Of a DNA stretch of 41,110 bases, positions 16,668 through 26,874 are shown piece after piece. Under the pieces are notes generated by a model. That model worked only from the letters and a program-made list of their open reading frames with translations, did no database searches and had not been told where the DNA came from. This DNA is from Pelomonas sp. Root1444 (GTDB taxonomy: Bacteria > Pseudomonadota > Gammaproteobacteria > Burkholderiales > Burkholderiaceae_C): the NCBI RefSeq assembly GCF_001426885.1, contig NZ_LMFP01000029.1, positions 1 to 41,110 of the forward strand, read 5' to 3'. Made by a program: the position numbers and the translations under genes. Position 1 is the first letter of the stretch. Each line of letters starts with the position of its first letter.

Positions 16668-17756
16668 TCAGACCCGGTTGAGCGACAGGCCCGAGGTCGC
16701 GCGCAGCCGCTCCAGCACCTTGGCGGCGATCTGGTTCAGCGGCAGCACCTCGTCCGCCGCGCCGGCCGCGATGGCCTCGCGTGGCATGCCGAAGACGACG
16801 CAGCTCGCCTCGTCCTGGCAGTAGTTGTAGGCGCCGGCGTCCTTCATGACCTTCATCGCCCTGGCGCCGTCGGCGCCCATGCCAGTCAGCATGATGCCGA
16901 TGGCGTTCGGCCCGACCACCTTGGCGGCCGACAGGAACAGCGCCTCGACCGAGGGCTTGTGGCGGTTGACGGGCTCGCCCTCCTGCACGCGGGCGATGTA
17001 GTTCGCGCCGCTGCGCTCCACCGTCAGGTGCAGGCCGCCCGGCGCGATGTAGCCGTGGCCGGGCAGGATGCGCTCGCCGTCCTGCGCTTCCTTGACGCGG
17101 ATCTTGCAGAGGCCATCCAGCCGCGCCGCGTAGCTGCGCGTGAAGCCCGCGGGCATGTGCTGGGTGATGACGACCGCGGGGCTGTCGGCCGGCAGGTTGA
17201 TGAGCACGTCCTTGGTCGCTTCGGTGCCGCCGGTGGAGGCGCCGATGAAGATGAGTTTCTCGGTCGAGGCGCGGCCCAGGCTGGCCATCGAGACCGGCTT
17301 GGCTGGTGCCGGTGCGGGGGCGCCGGGGGCAGGCGGCGGCGGCGCGCGGCGGATGTGGGCCTTGGAAGCGATGCGGATCTTGTCCGTGATGTCCTGGGCC
17401 AGCAGGCGGATGCCGTCAGCCACGCCGATCTTGGGCTTGGCGACGAAGTCGACGGCGCCCAGCTCCAGCGCCTTCAACGTCACCTCCGCGCCGCGCTCGG
17501 TCAGCGTGGACACCATCACCACCGGCATCGGCCGCAGCCGCATCAGGCGCGACAGGAAATCCAGCCCGTCCATGCGCGGCATCTCCACGTCCAGCGTGAT
17601 GACGTCCGGGTTGAGGTTGCGGATCATCTCTCGCGCAACCAGCGGGTCCGCCGCCGCGCCTATGCATTCCATGTCGGCCTGGCGATTGATGATTTCGGTC
17701 AGGATGGAGCGCACCAGCGCCGAATCGTCCACCACCACGACCTTGGTCTTGGCCAT
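16668..17756 (-). CDS. cheB: Chemotaxis response regulator, protein-glutamate methylesterase CheB
   Basis: From ATG 17756 the product has 362 residues. The N-terminal receiver domain has Asp10-Asp11 and phosphoacceptor Asp56 ([13 protein letters not shown]). A Pro/Ala linker covers residues 138-160. The C-terminal methylesterase domain shows catalytic Ser in FIGASTGG, His in ITQHMPAGF and Asp in [10 protein letters not shown]. It demethylates and deamidates chemoreceptors when phosphorylated by CheA. Open frame upstream of the ATG overlaps cheD and is not used. It follows cheD by 11 bp. Confidence 0.97.
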   Translation of the reverse strand: MAKTKVVVVDDSALVRSILTEIINRQADMECIGAAADPLVAREMIRNLNPDVITLDVEMPRMDGLDFLSRLMRLRPMPVVMVSTLTERGAEVTLKALELGAVDFVAKPKIGVADGIRLLAQDITDKIRIASKAHIRRAPPPPAPGAPAPAPAKPVSMASLGRASTEKLIFIGASTGGTEATKDVLINLPADSPAVVITQHMPAGFTRSYAARLDGLCKIRVKEAQDGERILPGHGYIAPGGLHLTVERSGANYIARVQEGEPVNRHKPSVEALFLSAAKVVGPNAIGIMLTGMGADGARAMKVMKDAGAYNYCQDEASCVVFGMPREAIAAGAADEVLPLNQIAAKVLERLRATSGLSLNRV

Positions 17757-17767
17757 CGTTACTTCTC

Positions 17768-18433
17768 TCAGAACAAGTCGATGGAGCCGCCGCTGCTGGC
17801 AACGGGCTGCACCTTCTGGATTGCGGCGCGGTCCTGCTGGACCAGGGCCTCGGTATTCGTCGTCGCCAGGCGCTTGACCATGGCCTTGCCGCTGGCCGGC
17901 AGGAAGCACACCTTGCGGGGGTACACGTCCATCACGTCCTTGGAGACGATGGGAATGCGCTCCAGCTTCAGGTAGTCGATGACGAAGTTGGTGTTGCGTT
18001 CGCCCACATTGAGCGTGTTCATGCCGGAGATGACGGCGCCGCCACCGAAGATCTTGGCCTCCATGCGGCTCTTGCTGGCGCCGCGTTTCATCATCTCGTT
18101 GATGAGCAGCTCCATCGCGAAGGAGCCGTAGCGGCCGGAGTCGCCGTGGCCTTCGGGCAGCATGAAGTGGTTCATGCCGCCGACCTTGGCCACGCGGTCC
18201 CACAGGCAGGCGGCGATGCACGAGCCCAGCGTCGTCATGACGAGCAGGTCCTCGGTGTCGACGAAATACTCGCCGGGCAGGATCTTGACGGCCGCGTTCT
18301 TGAAGTGGGCGTCGTAGAAGAAGAAGGACGCCTCCCCCTGCCGACGCGGCTGGGCCTTGAGCTGGTTGACCCGCGCGACCGCAGCCTGGTTGCCCAGGCC
18401 GACGGCCGCTGCCGAGGCGAGTGGCGTGCTCAT
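17768..18433 (-). CDS. cheD: Chemoreceptor glutamine deamidase CheD
   Basis: From ATG 18433 the product has 221 residues. The catalytic Cys72 lies in [12 protein letters not shown] and His89 in [32 protein letters not shown] is the usual core of the family. CheD converts specific receptor glutamines to glutamates, tuning adaptation. A start at 18472 would add 13 residues read from repeat copy C, so Met14 of that frame is preferred. It lies between cheR and cheB in one operon. Confidence 0.95.
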   Translation of the reverse strand: MSTPLASAAAVGLGNQAAVARVNQLKAQPRRQGEASFFFYDAHFKNAAVKILPGEYFVDTEDLLVMTTLGSCIAACLWDRVAKVGGMNHFMLPEGHGDSGRYGSFAMELLINEMMKRGASKSRMEAKIFGGGAVISGMNTLNVGERNTNFVIDYLKLERIPIVSKDVMDVYPRKVCFLPASGKAMVKRLATTNTEALVQQDRAAIQKVQPVASSGGSIDLF

Positions 18434-18440
18434 GTCAGTG

Positions 18441-18511
18441 GCGCCCGGCCGTGCCGAGCCGCTGAGTCGCACCCTCGGGAGGCAATGAACGGAGTGAGCG
18501 AGGGGGTTGTT
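18441..18511 (-). repeat. Dispersed GC-rich intergenic element, copy C
   Basis: On the minus strand this reads ACAACCCCCTCGCTCACT, then CCGTTCATTGCCTCCCGAGGG and GGCTCGGCACGGCCGGGCGCC. It fills the gap between the cheR stop and the cheD start and follows the direction of transcription. It matches copies A and B at both ends. Confidence 0.65.
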
Positions 18512-18516
18512 TCATG

Positions 18517-19359
18517 TCAGACCCGTTCGTAAATCGTCTTGCCGCGCAGCTTGAACAGGTCGCGCGATTCGGTGAAGTTCTCCGAATGGCCGACAAAGAG
18601 CAGGCCGCCCGGCCGCATGACACGGTGGATGCGCTCCAGCACCTTGCGCTGCGTGGGGGCATCGAAATAGATCATGACGTTGCGGCAGAACACCATGTGA
18701 AAGGGGTCGCCGAGCTGCCACTGCTGGTCCATCAGGTTCAACGGGCGGAACTCCACCCAGCGCTGCAACTCGGGCTTGACGCGGATCTTCCCGGAATTGG
18801 CCCCGGTGCCGCGCATGAAAAAGGTCTTCAGCCGCGTCGGGTCCAGGCCGCGCGAATCGGCGTTGTAGACGCCGCGCTTGGCCGTGGCCAGCACATTGGT
18901 GTCGATGTCGCTGGCGACCAGTTGCACCGAAGCGCTGGAGCCGAGCGCTTCGTGGCAGGTCATCAGGATGGAGTACGGCTCCTCGCCCGTCGACGCCGCG
19001 CAGCACCAGATGCGCACCGGCTTGCCGACGTAGGGCTTGAGGTCGTCCTTCAGCGCGTGGAAGTGATGTTCCTCACGGAAGAATGAGGTCAGGTTGGTCG
19101 TCAGGCAGTTGACGAACTCCTGCCACTCCGCCGCGCTGGACGAGGCTTCCAGCCACTGCAGGTAGCTGCCGAAGCTCTTGTGGCCGGTCTCGCGCAGGCG
19201 GCGCGACAGCCGGCTGTAGACCATCGCATGCTTGCCGTCATGCAGGCTGATGCCGGCATGCTTGTAGATCAGCTCGCGCACGCGATCGAAGTCCGCCTTG
19301 CTGAAGCTGAACTCGTGATCGAGGGAATCCGTGCCTTGGGCGAGTTCGGGTGCGGGCAT
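18517..19359 (-). CDS. cheR: Chemotaxis protein methyltransferase CheR
   Basis: From ATG 19359 the product has 280 residues, normal for CheR, which methylates receptor glutamates using S-adenosylmethionine. The N-terminal helical domain contains FDRVRELIYKHAGISL. The methyltransferase domain has LTTNLTSFFREEHHF, the SAM-binding WCCAASTGEEPYS, and FCRNVMIYFD. The open frame continues upstream to 19491 with a low-complexity extension, so the true start may be earlier. No CheA, CheW or receptor gene lies nearby, so cheRDB is a separate adaptation operon here. Confidence 0.94.
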   Translation of the reverse strand: MPAPELAQGTDSLDHEFSFSKADFDRVRELIYKHAGISLHDGKHAMVYSRLSRRLRETGHKSFGSYLQWLEASSSAAEWQEFVNCLTTNLTSFFREEHHFHALKDDLKPYVGKPVRIWCCAASTGEEPYSILMTCHEALGSSASVQLVASDIDTNVLATAKRGVYNADSRGLDPTRLKTFFMRGTGANSGKIRVKPELQRWVEFRPLNLMDQQWQLGDPFHMVFCRNVMIYFDAPTQRKVLERIHRVMRPGGLLFVGHSENFTESRDLFKLRGKTIYERV

Positions 19360-19568
19360 GTCGGAAATCGGTTTGTGGGTGCTCGCAGCAGTCCTGGCGT
19401 TGGCGTGCCGATTCTGCACCGCAGGGGCGTTTGAAGCCCTGGTGCGGTCCAGCATAGTGCAAACAGGTCGCGCAGAACGTGCCTGTTTCACGACCGGCTC
19501 GAGAGAGGGCCGCTGATAGACTGACTCGAAACCACAATCCGCCTGTCCGTCCCGTCCGCCACCGACCC

Positions 19569-20306
19569 TTGGAACAACGCCTTCCCGCCCTTCACCTGAT
19601 CGACGCTGAAACGCTCGATCTGGACCAGGCCCTGCAACTGCTGCAGCAGGCCGGGGCGTCGCTTCCGGACGAAGTGCCCTACAGCGCTGCCTGGCTGCAG
19701 GGCGTGCTCGACGCGCTGTGCGACCTGTCGAGCCGGGATGCGCTGACCGGCCTGGTCAACCGCCGCAGCTTCGAGATGGCCCTGGCCCGCGAGGTCGACC
19801 GTGTGGCGCGTTCGGGCGAGGCGGCGCTGCTGCTGATGCTGGACATCGACCACTTCAAGGCCGTCAACGACACCCACGGTCATATCGCCGGCGACCATGT
19901 CATCCGCGCGGTGGCCGGCGCCATTGCGCAGACCGTGCGGCCGATGGATCTGGTCGCCCGCGTCGGCGGCGAGGAGTTCGGCATCATCCTGCCCAACTGC
20001 GCCACCCACGTGGGCTTGGCCGTGGCGCAGCGCGTGCGCGAGCGCGTTGCCGAACTCAGCATCGAGATCAGTTCCGGCCAGATGCTCGGCGTCACCGTCA
20101 GCATCGGCGGTGCGTTTGCGCCGCAGTGGGTGCGCTCATCGCCGCTGCTGTGGACGGAGCGGGCGGACCGCCAGCTCTACCGCGCCAAGGCTGAAGGCCG
20201 CAACCGCGCCTGCCTCGAACCCCAGATCGACTCCCTGGTCAGCGCCGAAGAAAAGGGCATGTTGTTCGCTTCCCTGAATTCAGATCTGCAACAGGACACG
20301 CCATGA
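19569..20306 (+). CDS. Diguanylate cyclase (GGDEF domain)
   Basis: The product has 245 residues from TTG 19569; an upstream GTG at 19479 would give 275. An N-terminal stretch of about 80 residues, rich in Leu/Asp/Gln and with no known sensor domain, leads into a GGDEF domain. It has SSRDALTGLVNRRSFE, the metal-binding LDIDHFKAVND, and active-site GGEEF. An RxxD inhibitory site (RPMD) is five residues before GGEEF, so feedback inhibition by cyclic di-GMP is expected. The protein is probably cytosolic. It overlaps the next gene by ATGA. It diverges from cheR. The start codon is the least certain point. Confidence 0.85.
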   Translation: MEQRLPALHLIDAETLDLDQALQLLQQAGASLPDEVPYSAAWLQGVLDALCDLSSRDALTGLVNRRSFEMALAREVDRVARSGEAALLLMLDIDHFKAVNDTHGHIAGDHVIRAVAGAIAQTVRPMDLVARVGGEEFGIILPNCATHVGLAVAQRVRERVAELSIEISSGQMLGVTVSIGGAFAPQWVRSSPLLWTERADRQLYRAKAEGRNRACLEPQIDSLVSAEEKGMLFASLNSDLQQDTP

Positions 20307-21115
20307 GCACTGCACCCGATCCTGCTGCGTCCGCCACGTCGCCGCCGCGCGCCACGCGCGGCAGCGCCCGCACCGTTGCCGTCACGAGCGGCAAGGGCGG
20401 CGTCGGCAAGACCTTCGTGACCGCCAACCTCGCTGCGGCGCTCGCCGCGCAAGGCCAGAAAGTGCTGGTGCTGGATGCGGACCTCGGCCTGGCCAACCTC
20501 GACGTGGTGCTGAACCTGCACCCCAAGCTGACGCTGCACGACGTCTTCACCGAAAAGGCCACGCTCGAGCAGGCCATCCTGCCTGCGCCCGGCGGCTTCT
20601 TCGTGCTGCTGGCGGGCTCCGGCATGGTCGAGTACTCGCGGCTCACGCCCGAAGTGCGCGACAAGCTGCTGCACATCATCGACCTCGTCAAGCCGCGCTT
20701 CGACTGGGTGCTGCTAGACACCGGCGCCGGCATCTCGGACGTCGTCCTCTACGCGGTCTCGCTGGCGACGGACGTGCTGGTCGTTGCTACGCCGGAGCCA
20801 ACTTCGCTGACCGACGCCTACGCGACGATCAAGGTGCTGGCCACCCAGCAGGAACGCCGCCATGTGGGCCTGGTCGTGAACCAGGCCAACCGTGTCGGCG
20901 AAGGCAAGCTGATCTGCGGCCAACTGCAGCAGGTGCTGCAGCGCTTCGTCGGCCCGCAGCCGGGGCAGACGTTCCGGCTGGAACTCTTCGCCGAGGTGAA
21001 GGCCGATCCGGCCGTCAAGCAAGCGGTGCTGAAACGCCAGCTGATGCTGGAGCACTATCCCGGCTGTGACGCGGCGCAGGCCATCCGGGCCCTGGCGGCG
21101 AAGCTCATTGGCTGA
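20303..21115 (+). CDS. FlhG/MinD-like P-loop ATPase
   Basis: The 270-residue protein has a deviant Walker A motif SGKGGVGKT at residues 29-37, LDADLGLANLDVVL (switch I/A' region), and DTGAGIS as Walker B. It resembles FlhG (YlxH/FleN), which limits flagellar number, more than the septum-site MinD. A partner flhF gene is not in this window. The N-terminal 20 residues are Ala/Pro/Ser-rich. ATG 20303 overlaps the cyclase gene stop, and its end overlaps the truncated hemoglobin start by 8 bp. The tie to a cyclic di-GMP enzyme fits control of motility. Confidence 0.88.
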   Translation: MSTAPDPAASATSPPRATRGSARTVAVTSGKGGVGKTFVTANLAAALAAQGQKVLVLDADLGLANLDVVLNLHPKLTLHDVFTEKATLEQAILPAPGGFFVLLAGSGMVEYSRLTPEVRDKLLHIIDLVKPRFDWVLLDTGAGISDVVLYAVSLATDVLVVATPEPTSLTDAYATIKVLATQQERRHVGLVVNQANRVGEGKLICGQLQQVLQRFVGPQPGQTFRLELFAEVKADPAVKQAVLKRQLMLEHYPGCDAAQAIRALAAKLIG

Positions 21116-21494
21116 GGCGTCCGCCACGGCGTTCGAGTGGATCGGCGGCGAGGCGCGCGTTCGCGAACTCGTCGACCGCTTCTACGACCTGATGGACCTG
21201 GAGCCGGCCTATGCGCGGCTGCGCGCGGCGCATGGCAACAGCCTGGACAGCGCGCGCGACAAGCTGTTCTGGTTCCTGTGCGGCTGGCTGGGCGGGCCTG
21301 ACCACTACATCAGCCGCTTCGGCCACCCGCGCCTGCGGGCGCGGCACCTGCCGTTTCGCATCGGCATCGCCGAGCGTGACGAGTGGCTGGCCTGCATGGC
21401 GCAGGCCATGCAGGAGACCGGGGTCGACCCGGCCCTGCACGCCCGGCTGGCCGAGTCCTTTGCGGGCACGGCCGACTGGATGCGCAACGTCTAG
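21108..21494 (+). CDS. Group II truncated hemoglobin
   Basis: From TTG 21108 the product has 128 residues, the usual length of trHbII. AFEWIGGEARVRELVDRFYDLM starts the fold, with a Tyr in the B helix. RFGHPRLRARHLPFRIG includes the proximal-His region, and the Trp of DEWLACM matches the conserved Trp of group II. Such proteins bind oxygen or nitric oxide. The gene overlaps the ATPase by 8 bp, indicating coupling. It ends 4 bp inside the convergent TonB-like gene. The TTG is chosen because no ATG or GTG lies near the conserved start. Confidence 0.88.
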   Translation: MAEASATAFEWIGGEARVRELVDRFYDLMDLEPAYARLRAAHGNSLDSARDKLFWFLCGWLGGPDHYISRFGHPRLRARHLPFRIGIAERDEWLACMAQAMQETGVDPALHARLAESFAGTADWMRNV

Positions 21495-22138
21495 TCGAGC
21501 CTGAACGCGAAGTCCTGCTGGAACATCGCGTCGCCCTGGCACTGATAGCCGGCCAGAGCAGTCTCCACCGAGCGCTGCAGCGCTCGCCGCGTCTTGCCGT
21601 CCATGGCCCCTTGCGCCACACGGAAGTCGCTGCCGACCACGCGGCCGCCGCGCACCGTGGCCATCACCTGCAGCACGGCTTCGCCGCTCCAGTGGACGGC
21701 AGGCAGTTCAGGCTTGGGCATGACCGAGCAGACCGCCCCGGGCGAGTGCATTTGCGGCTGGACGACCGGCAACAGGCCGACATCGGTGCCAGTCGACGCC
21801 GTCGACACCCCCGGTCCGGCCTCGGGCCGCGACGGCGCAGTGTGAATGGCAGGCTCCTGTGTCGAGGCCACCTCGAAGACGGGCACCGGGACGAGGATGG
21901 GCTGTGGTTCATGCAGCGTCGGCTGGGTCGCCCGCGGCGGTTCGGTCGGCGGCGGCAGCTCCCGCGCTTCGGGCGGCAAAGGCTTCACCGTCGTCACCTC
22001 CCGCGCCCTCGGCGCGGGCTTCATCAGCCCGATGCTCAGCGCATAGATCGCGGCCAGATGCACGGCAAGGACCAGGCCAATGCCCAAGTAGTTCTTCGGC
22101 TGGGGCGCGCGGTCGGCGTAGGCGTGGGGCAGGTTCAT
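21491..22138 (-). CDS. TonB-like energy transducer
   Basis: The 215-residue protein has one N-terminal membrane helix (residues 18-39, YLGIGLVLAVHLAAIYAL). A Pro/Glu-rich periplasmic spacer (residues 40-120) follows, then a compact C-terminal domain with VMATVRGGRVVGSDFRV and RALQRSVETALAGYQC. This layout is that of TonB/TolA-type proteins that transmit the proton gradient to outer-membrane receptors. No exbB or exbD lies beside it. Two Cys residues flank the C-terminal domain. It may serve receptors such as the one encoded at 27.2 kb. Family assignment rests on architecture more than on motifs. Confidence 0.72.
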   Translation of the reverse strand: MNLPHAYADRAPQPKNYLGIGLVLAVHLAAIYALSIGLMKPAPRAREVTTVKPLPPEARELPPPTEPPRATQPTLHEPQPILVPVPVFEVASTQEPAIHTAPSRPEAGPGVSTASTGTDVGLLPVVQPQMHSPGAVCSVMPKPELPAVHWSGEAVLQVMATVRGGRVVGSDFRVAQGAMDGKTRRALQRSVETALAGYQCQGDAMFQQDFAFRLD

Positions 22139-22195
22139 GGGCTCTCCTCTGCTGCGGTTGGGGAACCAGGTGTCGCGCTGCGGCGGCTTGAGTCC

Positions 22196-22225
22196 AGGCT
22201 ACTCCCGCGCAGCGGCAACGGTCAA
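22196..22225 (-). promoter_or_regulatory. Possible sigma70 promoter for the TonB-like gene
   Basis: On the minus strand TTGACC (22220-22225) is followed after 18 bp by TAGCCT (22196-22201), about 58 bp before the ATG at 22138. The -35 box is good and the -10 box is weak. Confidence 0.4.
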
Positions 22226-22276
22226 TGCGCGCCGCGTGTCGACGACGCGACGCGCCAGCCCGTCGTCAGCCGCCTG

Positions 22277-22927
22277 TCAGGGCGTTCCGGCGAGGAGCAC
22301 GATGAGCGCGCCGGCGCCGCCATCGCTGGCGCGCGCCTGCACGAAGGCCAACACTTCGTTCTTCTGCACCAGCCAGCGGCGTACACGGCCCTTCAGCACC
22401 GGCTCGCGGCCCGGCGAGCCGTGGCCCTTGCCGTGCACCACGCGCACGCAGCGCAGGCCGCGCCGCGCGCTGTCCTGGATGAACTGGCCCAGCGCCTCGC
22501 GCGCGCCATCGCGGCGCAGGCCGTGCAGGTCCAACTGGGCTTGCAGCGCCCAGTGGCCGCGGCGCAGCTTGCGCACGACCTCCAGGCCGATGCCTTCGCG
22601 TCGGAAGCTCAGCGTCTCGTCGGTGTCCAGCAGCGTGTCGACGTCGATCTCGTCGGACAGTGCCTGCAGCAGCACGGCGCGCTCGTCGGCCTCGCGCTGG
22701 CGCGGCTCGGGTGCGGGCAGCTCGCGCTCATGCAGCACGCGGTCCACGCTGCGCAGCGGTGTCACCGGGCCGACGGTCAGCTCGAAGACACGCCGTTCCT
22801 GCTCGGCCAGGCGCATCACTGCGGCGAGGCGTTCGCGCTCGACCTCGGCCGCCAGCCGCGCCGCGGCCAGCTCGCGGGCCAGCGGCTTGAGGTCGGCGAG
22901 GCTGCGTACCGTCTCCGGCTTGCTCAC
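22277..22927 (-). CDS. Smr-domain protein
   Basis: The 216-residue protein has an N-terminal charged helical part, a central linker, and a C-terminal Smr domain. The domain carries the signature [14 protein letters not shown] (LDLHG motif) and VVHGKGHGS (HGKG motif). Smr domains, first seen in MutS2, act as nucleases on DNA or RNA. It lies directly behind radC and overlaps it by 4 bp. Its exact substrate is not predictable from sequence. Confidence 0.92.
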   Translation of the reverse strand: MSKPETVRSLADLKPLARELAAARLAAEVERERLAAVMRLAEQERRVFELTVGPVTPLRSVDRVLHERELPAPEPRQREADERAVLLQALSDEIDVDTLLDTDETLSFRREGIGLEVVRKLRRGHWALQAQLDLHGLRRDGAREALGQFIQDSARRGLRCVRVVHGKGHGSPGREPVLKGRVRRWLVQKNEVLAFVQARASDGGAGALIVLLAGTP

Positions 22928-23598
22928 ATCAATCCCCGCTCGGCGAAGGACACGACGCCGCCGGCACCGACCACGAGATGGTCCACGACGCGCACGTCCA
23001 CCAGCGCGAGCGCCTGGCTGAGCTGGCGCGTCAGCAGCTCGTCCGCCTTGGACGGCTCGGCGACGCCGCTGGGATGGTTGTGCGCCAGGATGGCTGCGCC
23101 GGCGCCGAGCGCGAGCGCGCGCTTGACGACTTCGCGGGGATGCACGGTCGTCGACGTGAGCGAGCCTTGAAAGAGCGTTTCCATGGCGATGAGCCGCAGC
23201 TGCGCGTCGAGGAACATCACCGCGAACACCTCATGACCCAAGCTGCCGAGGTGCAGGCGCAGGTAGGTCTTTACCGTGTCCACGTCGTTCATCGTCGACT
23301 TCTCGACGAGCTGCTGGTTCAGCGAGCGCCGCGCGATCTCCAGCACGGCGGCGATCTCCGCGCGCTTGGCCGGCCCCAGGCCCTTGACCTTGCCGAGGTC
23401 TTGCACGCTGGCCGCCAGCAGCCCGGCCCAGCCGCCGAAGCGGTCCAGCAGGCTCTGCGCCAGCTGCAGGACTGGCGTGCCCTGGATGCCGGTGCGCAGC
23501 AGCAAGGCCAGCAGTTCGGCATCGGCCAGTGCCTGCGGACCGCGGGCGAGCAGCTTCTCGCGCGGGCGGGCGTCCGGGGGCAGGTGGGTCAGCGGCAT
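22924..23598 (-). CDS. radC: RadC/JAB-domain protein
   Basis: The 224-residue product has an N-terminal helix-hairpin-helix region ([15 protein letters not shown]) and a C-terminal MPN/JAB domain. The JAMM metal signature is [15 protein letters not shown], with His-x-His and the Asp ten residues later. Despite the name, a direct role in DNA repair is not proven. It overlaps smr as ATGA and is divergent from fkpB with 41 bp between them. Confidence 0.94.
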   Translation of the reverse strand: MPLTHLPPDARPREKLLARGPQALADAELLALLLRTGIQGTPVLQLAQSLLDRFGGWAGLLAASVQDLGKVKGLGPAKRAEIAAVLEIARRSLNQQLVEKSTMNDVDTVKTYLRLHLGSLGHEVFAVMFLDAQLRLIAMETLFQGSLTSTTVHPREVVKRALALGAGAAILAHNHPSGVAEPSKADELLTRQLSQALALVDVRVVDHLVVGAGGVVSFAERGLM

Positions 23599-23639
23599 AA
23601 AATCGGCAGTCTAGCCAAGCGCTCTCTGACCTCTCCCGA

Positions 23640-24083
23640 ATGAATCCCATCCAGGCCGGCTCCTTCCTCACGCTGCACTACCGGCTCTCGGGCCCGGACG
23701 GCGCCGACATCGTCAACACCTTTGACGACAAGCCGGCGACGCTGTCGCTGGGCGCCGGCCAGCTGTCGCCCGCCATCGAGGCGCGCCTCATCGGCCTGCC
23801 CGAGGGGGCACACGAGCGTTTCGAGCTGGCCGCGGGCGAAGCCTTCGGTGACCGCAACCCCGAGCTGCTGCAGCGCGTGAAGCTGAGTCTGCTGCGGCAG
23901 CTGGGCGACCCGGACGAGGTCTATTCGGTCGGCGATGTGGTGCAGTTCCCCGGCCCGGACGGGCAGGGCGGCTATGCCGGCGTGGTGCGCGAGCTGGGGG
24001 ACGAGGCGCTGTTGTTCGACTTCAACCACCCCCTCGCCGGCCAGCCGGTCAGCTTCGAAGTCCAAGTGATCGGGGTGCTGTGA
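23640..24083 (+). CDS. fkpB: FKBP-type peptidyl-prolyl isomerase (SlpA/FkpB)
   Basis: The 147-residue protein has the small FKBP core with an inserted flap (IF) domain typical of SlpA/FkpB. It includes [38 protein letters not shown] and [18 protein letters not shown]. It acts as a cytosolic proline isomerase and chaperone. It is coupled to ispH, as in many proteobacteria where these genes are neighbours. The stop and the ispH start share a base. Confidence 0.93.
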   Translation: MNPIQAGSFLTLHYRLSGPDGADIVNTFDDKPATLSLGAGQLSPAIEARLIGLPEGAHERFELAAGEAFGDRNPELLQRVKLSLLRQLGDPDEVYSVGDVVQFPGPDGQGGYAGVVRELGDEALLFDFNHPLAGQPVSFEVQVIGVL

Positions 24084-25060
24084 TGAACGCCATCTTGCAA
24101 CCCCAGGAAGTGCTGCTGGCCGAACCGCGCGGCTTCTGCGCCGGCGTCGACCGTGCGATCGAGATCGTCGAGCGCGCGCTCGTGAAGTTCGGCGCGCCCA
24201 TCTACGTGCGCCATGAGATCGTCCACAACACCTATGTCGTCAACGACCTGAAGTCGCGCGGCGCCATCTTCATCGAGGACCTGGCGGAGGTGCCGCCCGG
24301 CGCGACGCTGGTGTTCAGCGCCCATGGCGTCAGCCAGGAGGTGCGCCGCGAGGCCGCCGCGCGGGGCTTCAACGTGTTCGACGCCACTTGCCCGCTGGTC
24401 ACCAAGGTCCACGTCGAGGTGGCCAAGCTGCACCGCGAGGGCTATGAGTTCATCATGATCGGCCACAAGGGCCACCCCGAGGTCGAGGGCACGATGGGCC
24501 AGCTGTCCGAGGGCATCTTCCTCGTCGAGGACGTCGAGGATGTGTCCAAGGTGCAGGTGCGCGATCAGAGCAAGCTCGCGGTCGTCACGCAGACGACGTT
24601 GAGCGTGGACGACGCCGCCGAGATCCTGGCCGAGGTGAAGCGCGTGTTTCCCCAGGTGCGCGAGCCCAAGAAGCAGGACATCTGCTACGCCACGCAAAAC
24701 CGTCAGGACGCCGTCAAGGTGCTGGCGCCGCAGGTGGACGTCGTCATCGTCGTCGGCAGCCCAACGAGCTCCAACAGCAACCGCCTGCGCGAGCTGGCCG
24801 AGCGGCTGGGCACGCCGGGCTACATGGTCGACTCCGCCGAGGACTTGAAAGCGGAGTGGCTGGACGGCCGCGCCCGCGTGGGCCTGACGGCTGGCGCTTC
24901 CGCCCCCGACGTGCTGGTGCAGGCCGTCATCCACCGCCTGCGTGAGCTGGGCGCGACCACGGTGCGCAGCCTGGCGGGCGTGGAGGAGCATGTGCGCTTC
25001 CCGCTGCCGCTGGGCCTGGGCGACAAGTCCATGGCCGAGGTGAGCGCGTCACGATCTTGA
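24083..25060 (+). CDS. ispH: 4-Hydroxy-3-methylbut-2-enyl diphosphate reductase (IspH)
   Basis: The 325-residue product is a complete IspH (LytB), the last enzyme of the MEP isoprenoid pathway. The three cluster-binding cysteines are visible: Cys19 in [12 protein letters not shown], one in [13 protein letters not shown], and one in [23 protein letters not shown] and [10 protein letters not shown] are substrate-binding signatures. ATG 24083 overlaps the fkpB stop. An in-frame GTG three bases earlier is also possible. A hairpin follows the gene. Confidence 0.97.
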   Translation: MNAILQPQEVLLAEPRGFCAGVDRAIEIVERALVKFGAPIYVRHEIVHNTYVVNDLKSRGAIFIEDLAEVPPGATLVFSAHGVSQEVRREAAARGFNVFDATCPLVTKVHVEVAKLHREGYEFIMIGHKGHPEVEGTMGQLSEGIFLVEDVEDVSKVQVRDQSKLAVVTQTTLSVDDAAEILAEVKRVFPQVREPKKQDICYATQNRQDAVKVLAPQVDVVIVVGSPTSSNSNRLRELAERLGTPGYMVDSAEDLKAEWLDGRARVGLTAGASAPDVLVQAVIHRLRELGATTVRSLAGVEEHVRFPLPLGLGDKSMAEVSASRS

Positions 25061-25081
25061 AGCCGGTGCGTCCAGCTTCCG

Positions 25082-25104
25082 GCGGCGCCTGATCTCGGCG
25101 CCGC
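25082..25104 (+). terminator. Probable terminator after ispH
   Basis: GCGGCGCC (25082-25089) and GGCGCCGC (25097-25104) form a perfect 8-bp stem with a 7-base loop, followed by TTTCGTATTC. The tail is only moderately U-rich, so termination may be partial before serS. Confidence 0.6.
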
Positions 25105-25123
25105 TTTCGTATTCGATTCCTGA

Positions 25124-26431
<1,308 letters not shown>

Positions 26432-26450
26432 GCGGCAGCGAAAAGCTGGC

Positions 26451-26456
26451 TATAAT
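26451..26456 (+). promoter_or_regulatory. TATAAT -10 element for tRNA-Ser
   Basis: A perfect TATAAT lies 35 bp before the first base of the tRNA, as expected for a short leader. The -35 region (near 26428-26433) is a poor match. Confidence 0.6.
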
Positions 26457-26491
26457 GGCCGGCTTCACTCGCACCACAGCGTACCGATTCA

Positions 26492-26582
<91 letters not shown>

Positions 26583-26608
26583 AATTCCTTGTCAATCAAG
26601 GACTTACG

Positions 26609-26629
26609 AAACCCGCCCAGTGCGGGTTT
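26609..26629 (+). terminator. Terminator after tRNA-Ser
   Basis: AAACCCGC (26609-26616) and GCGGGTTT (26622-26629) form a perfect 8-bp stem with a 5-base loop, followed by CTTCGTTTC. It lies 27 bp after the tRNA. Confidence 0.8.
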
Positions 26630-26845
26630 CTTCGTTTCTGGCGCTCGTTCCCTAAACCCATTTCCGAACCTGCGGTGCTACCGCTGGGTTTGGCCCGCTC
26701 GAACGGCGCGGCGGTAGGCCTTTCTCGTGATCGCTTCCTCGCAGTGCCCGCGCAGGTTGGGCGCGGCCTTGATGTTGTCGATTCTGCCGACCGCTTTGGG
26801 TCGGTTGCCCGGGTGGCGCGCGGGACGCGCGAGCCCTGCTGAGGA
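26630..26845. other. Gene-free spacer before the receptor regulatory region
   Basis: This 0.2-kb stretch follows the tRNA terminator. Open frames here lack ribosome sites and recognisable families. Together with the operator region to 27152, about 520 bp have no convincing gene. Confidence 0.5.
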
Positions 26846-26862
26846 ATAGGGTCAACCCCTAT
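26846..26862. promoter_or_regulatory. Inverted repeat upstream of the receptor gene
   Basis: ATAGGG (26846-26851) and CCCTAT (26857-26862) form a 6-bp dyad with a 5-base centre. The CCCTATC half recurs at 27005-27011. It may be a regulator site within the long leader region of the sugar-uptake locus. Confidence 0.4.
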
Positions 26863-26874
26863 CGGCGATATGAA

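Noticed and set aside
26657-26851. Short minus-strand frame before the receptor regulatory region, ending in basic residues
   Set aside because: It lacks a credible start codon and ribosome site, and I recognise no family; it could be a decayed gene but evidence is too thin.
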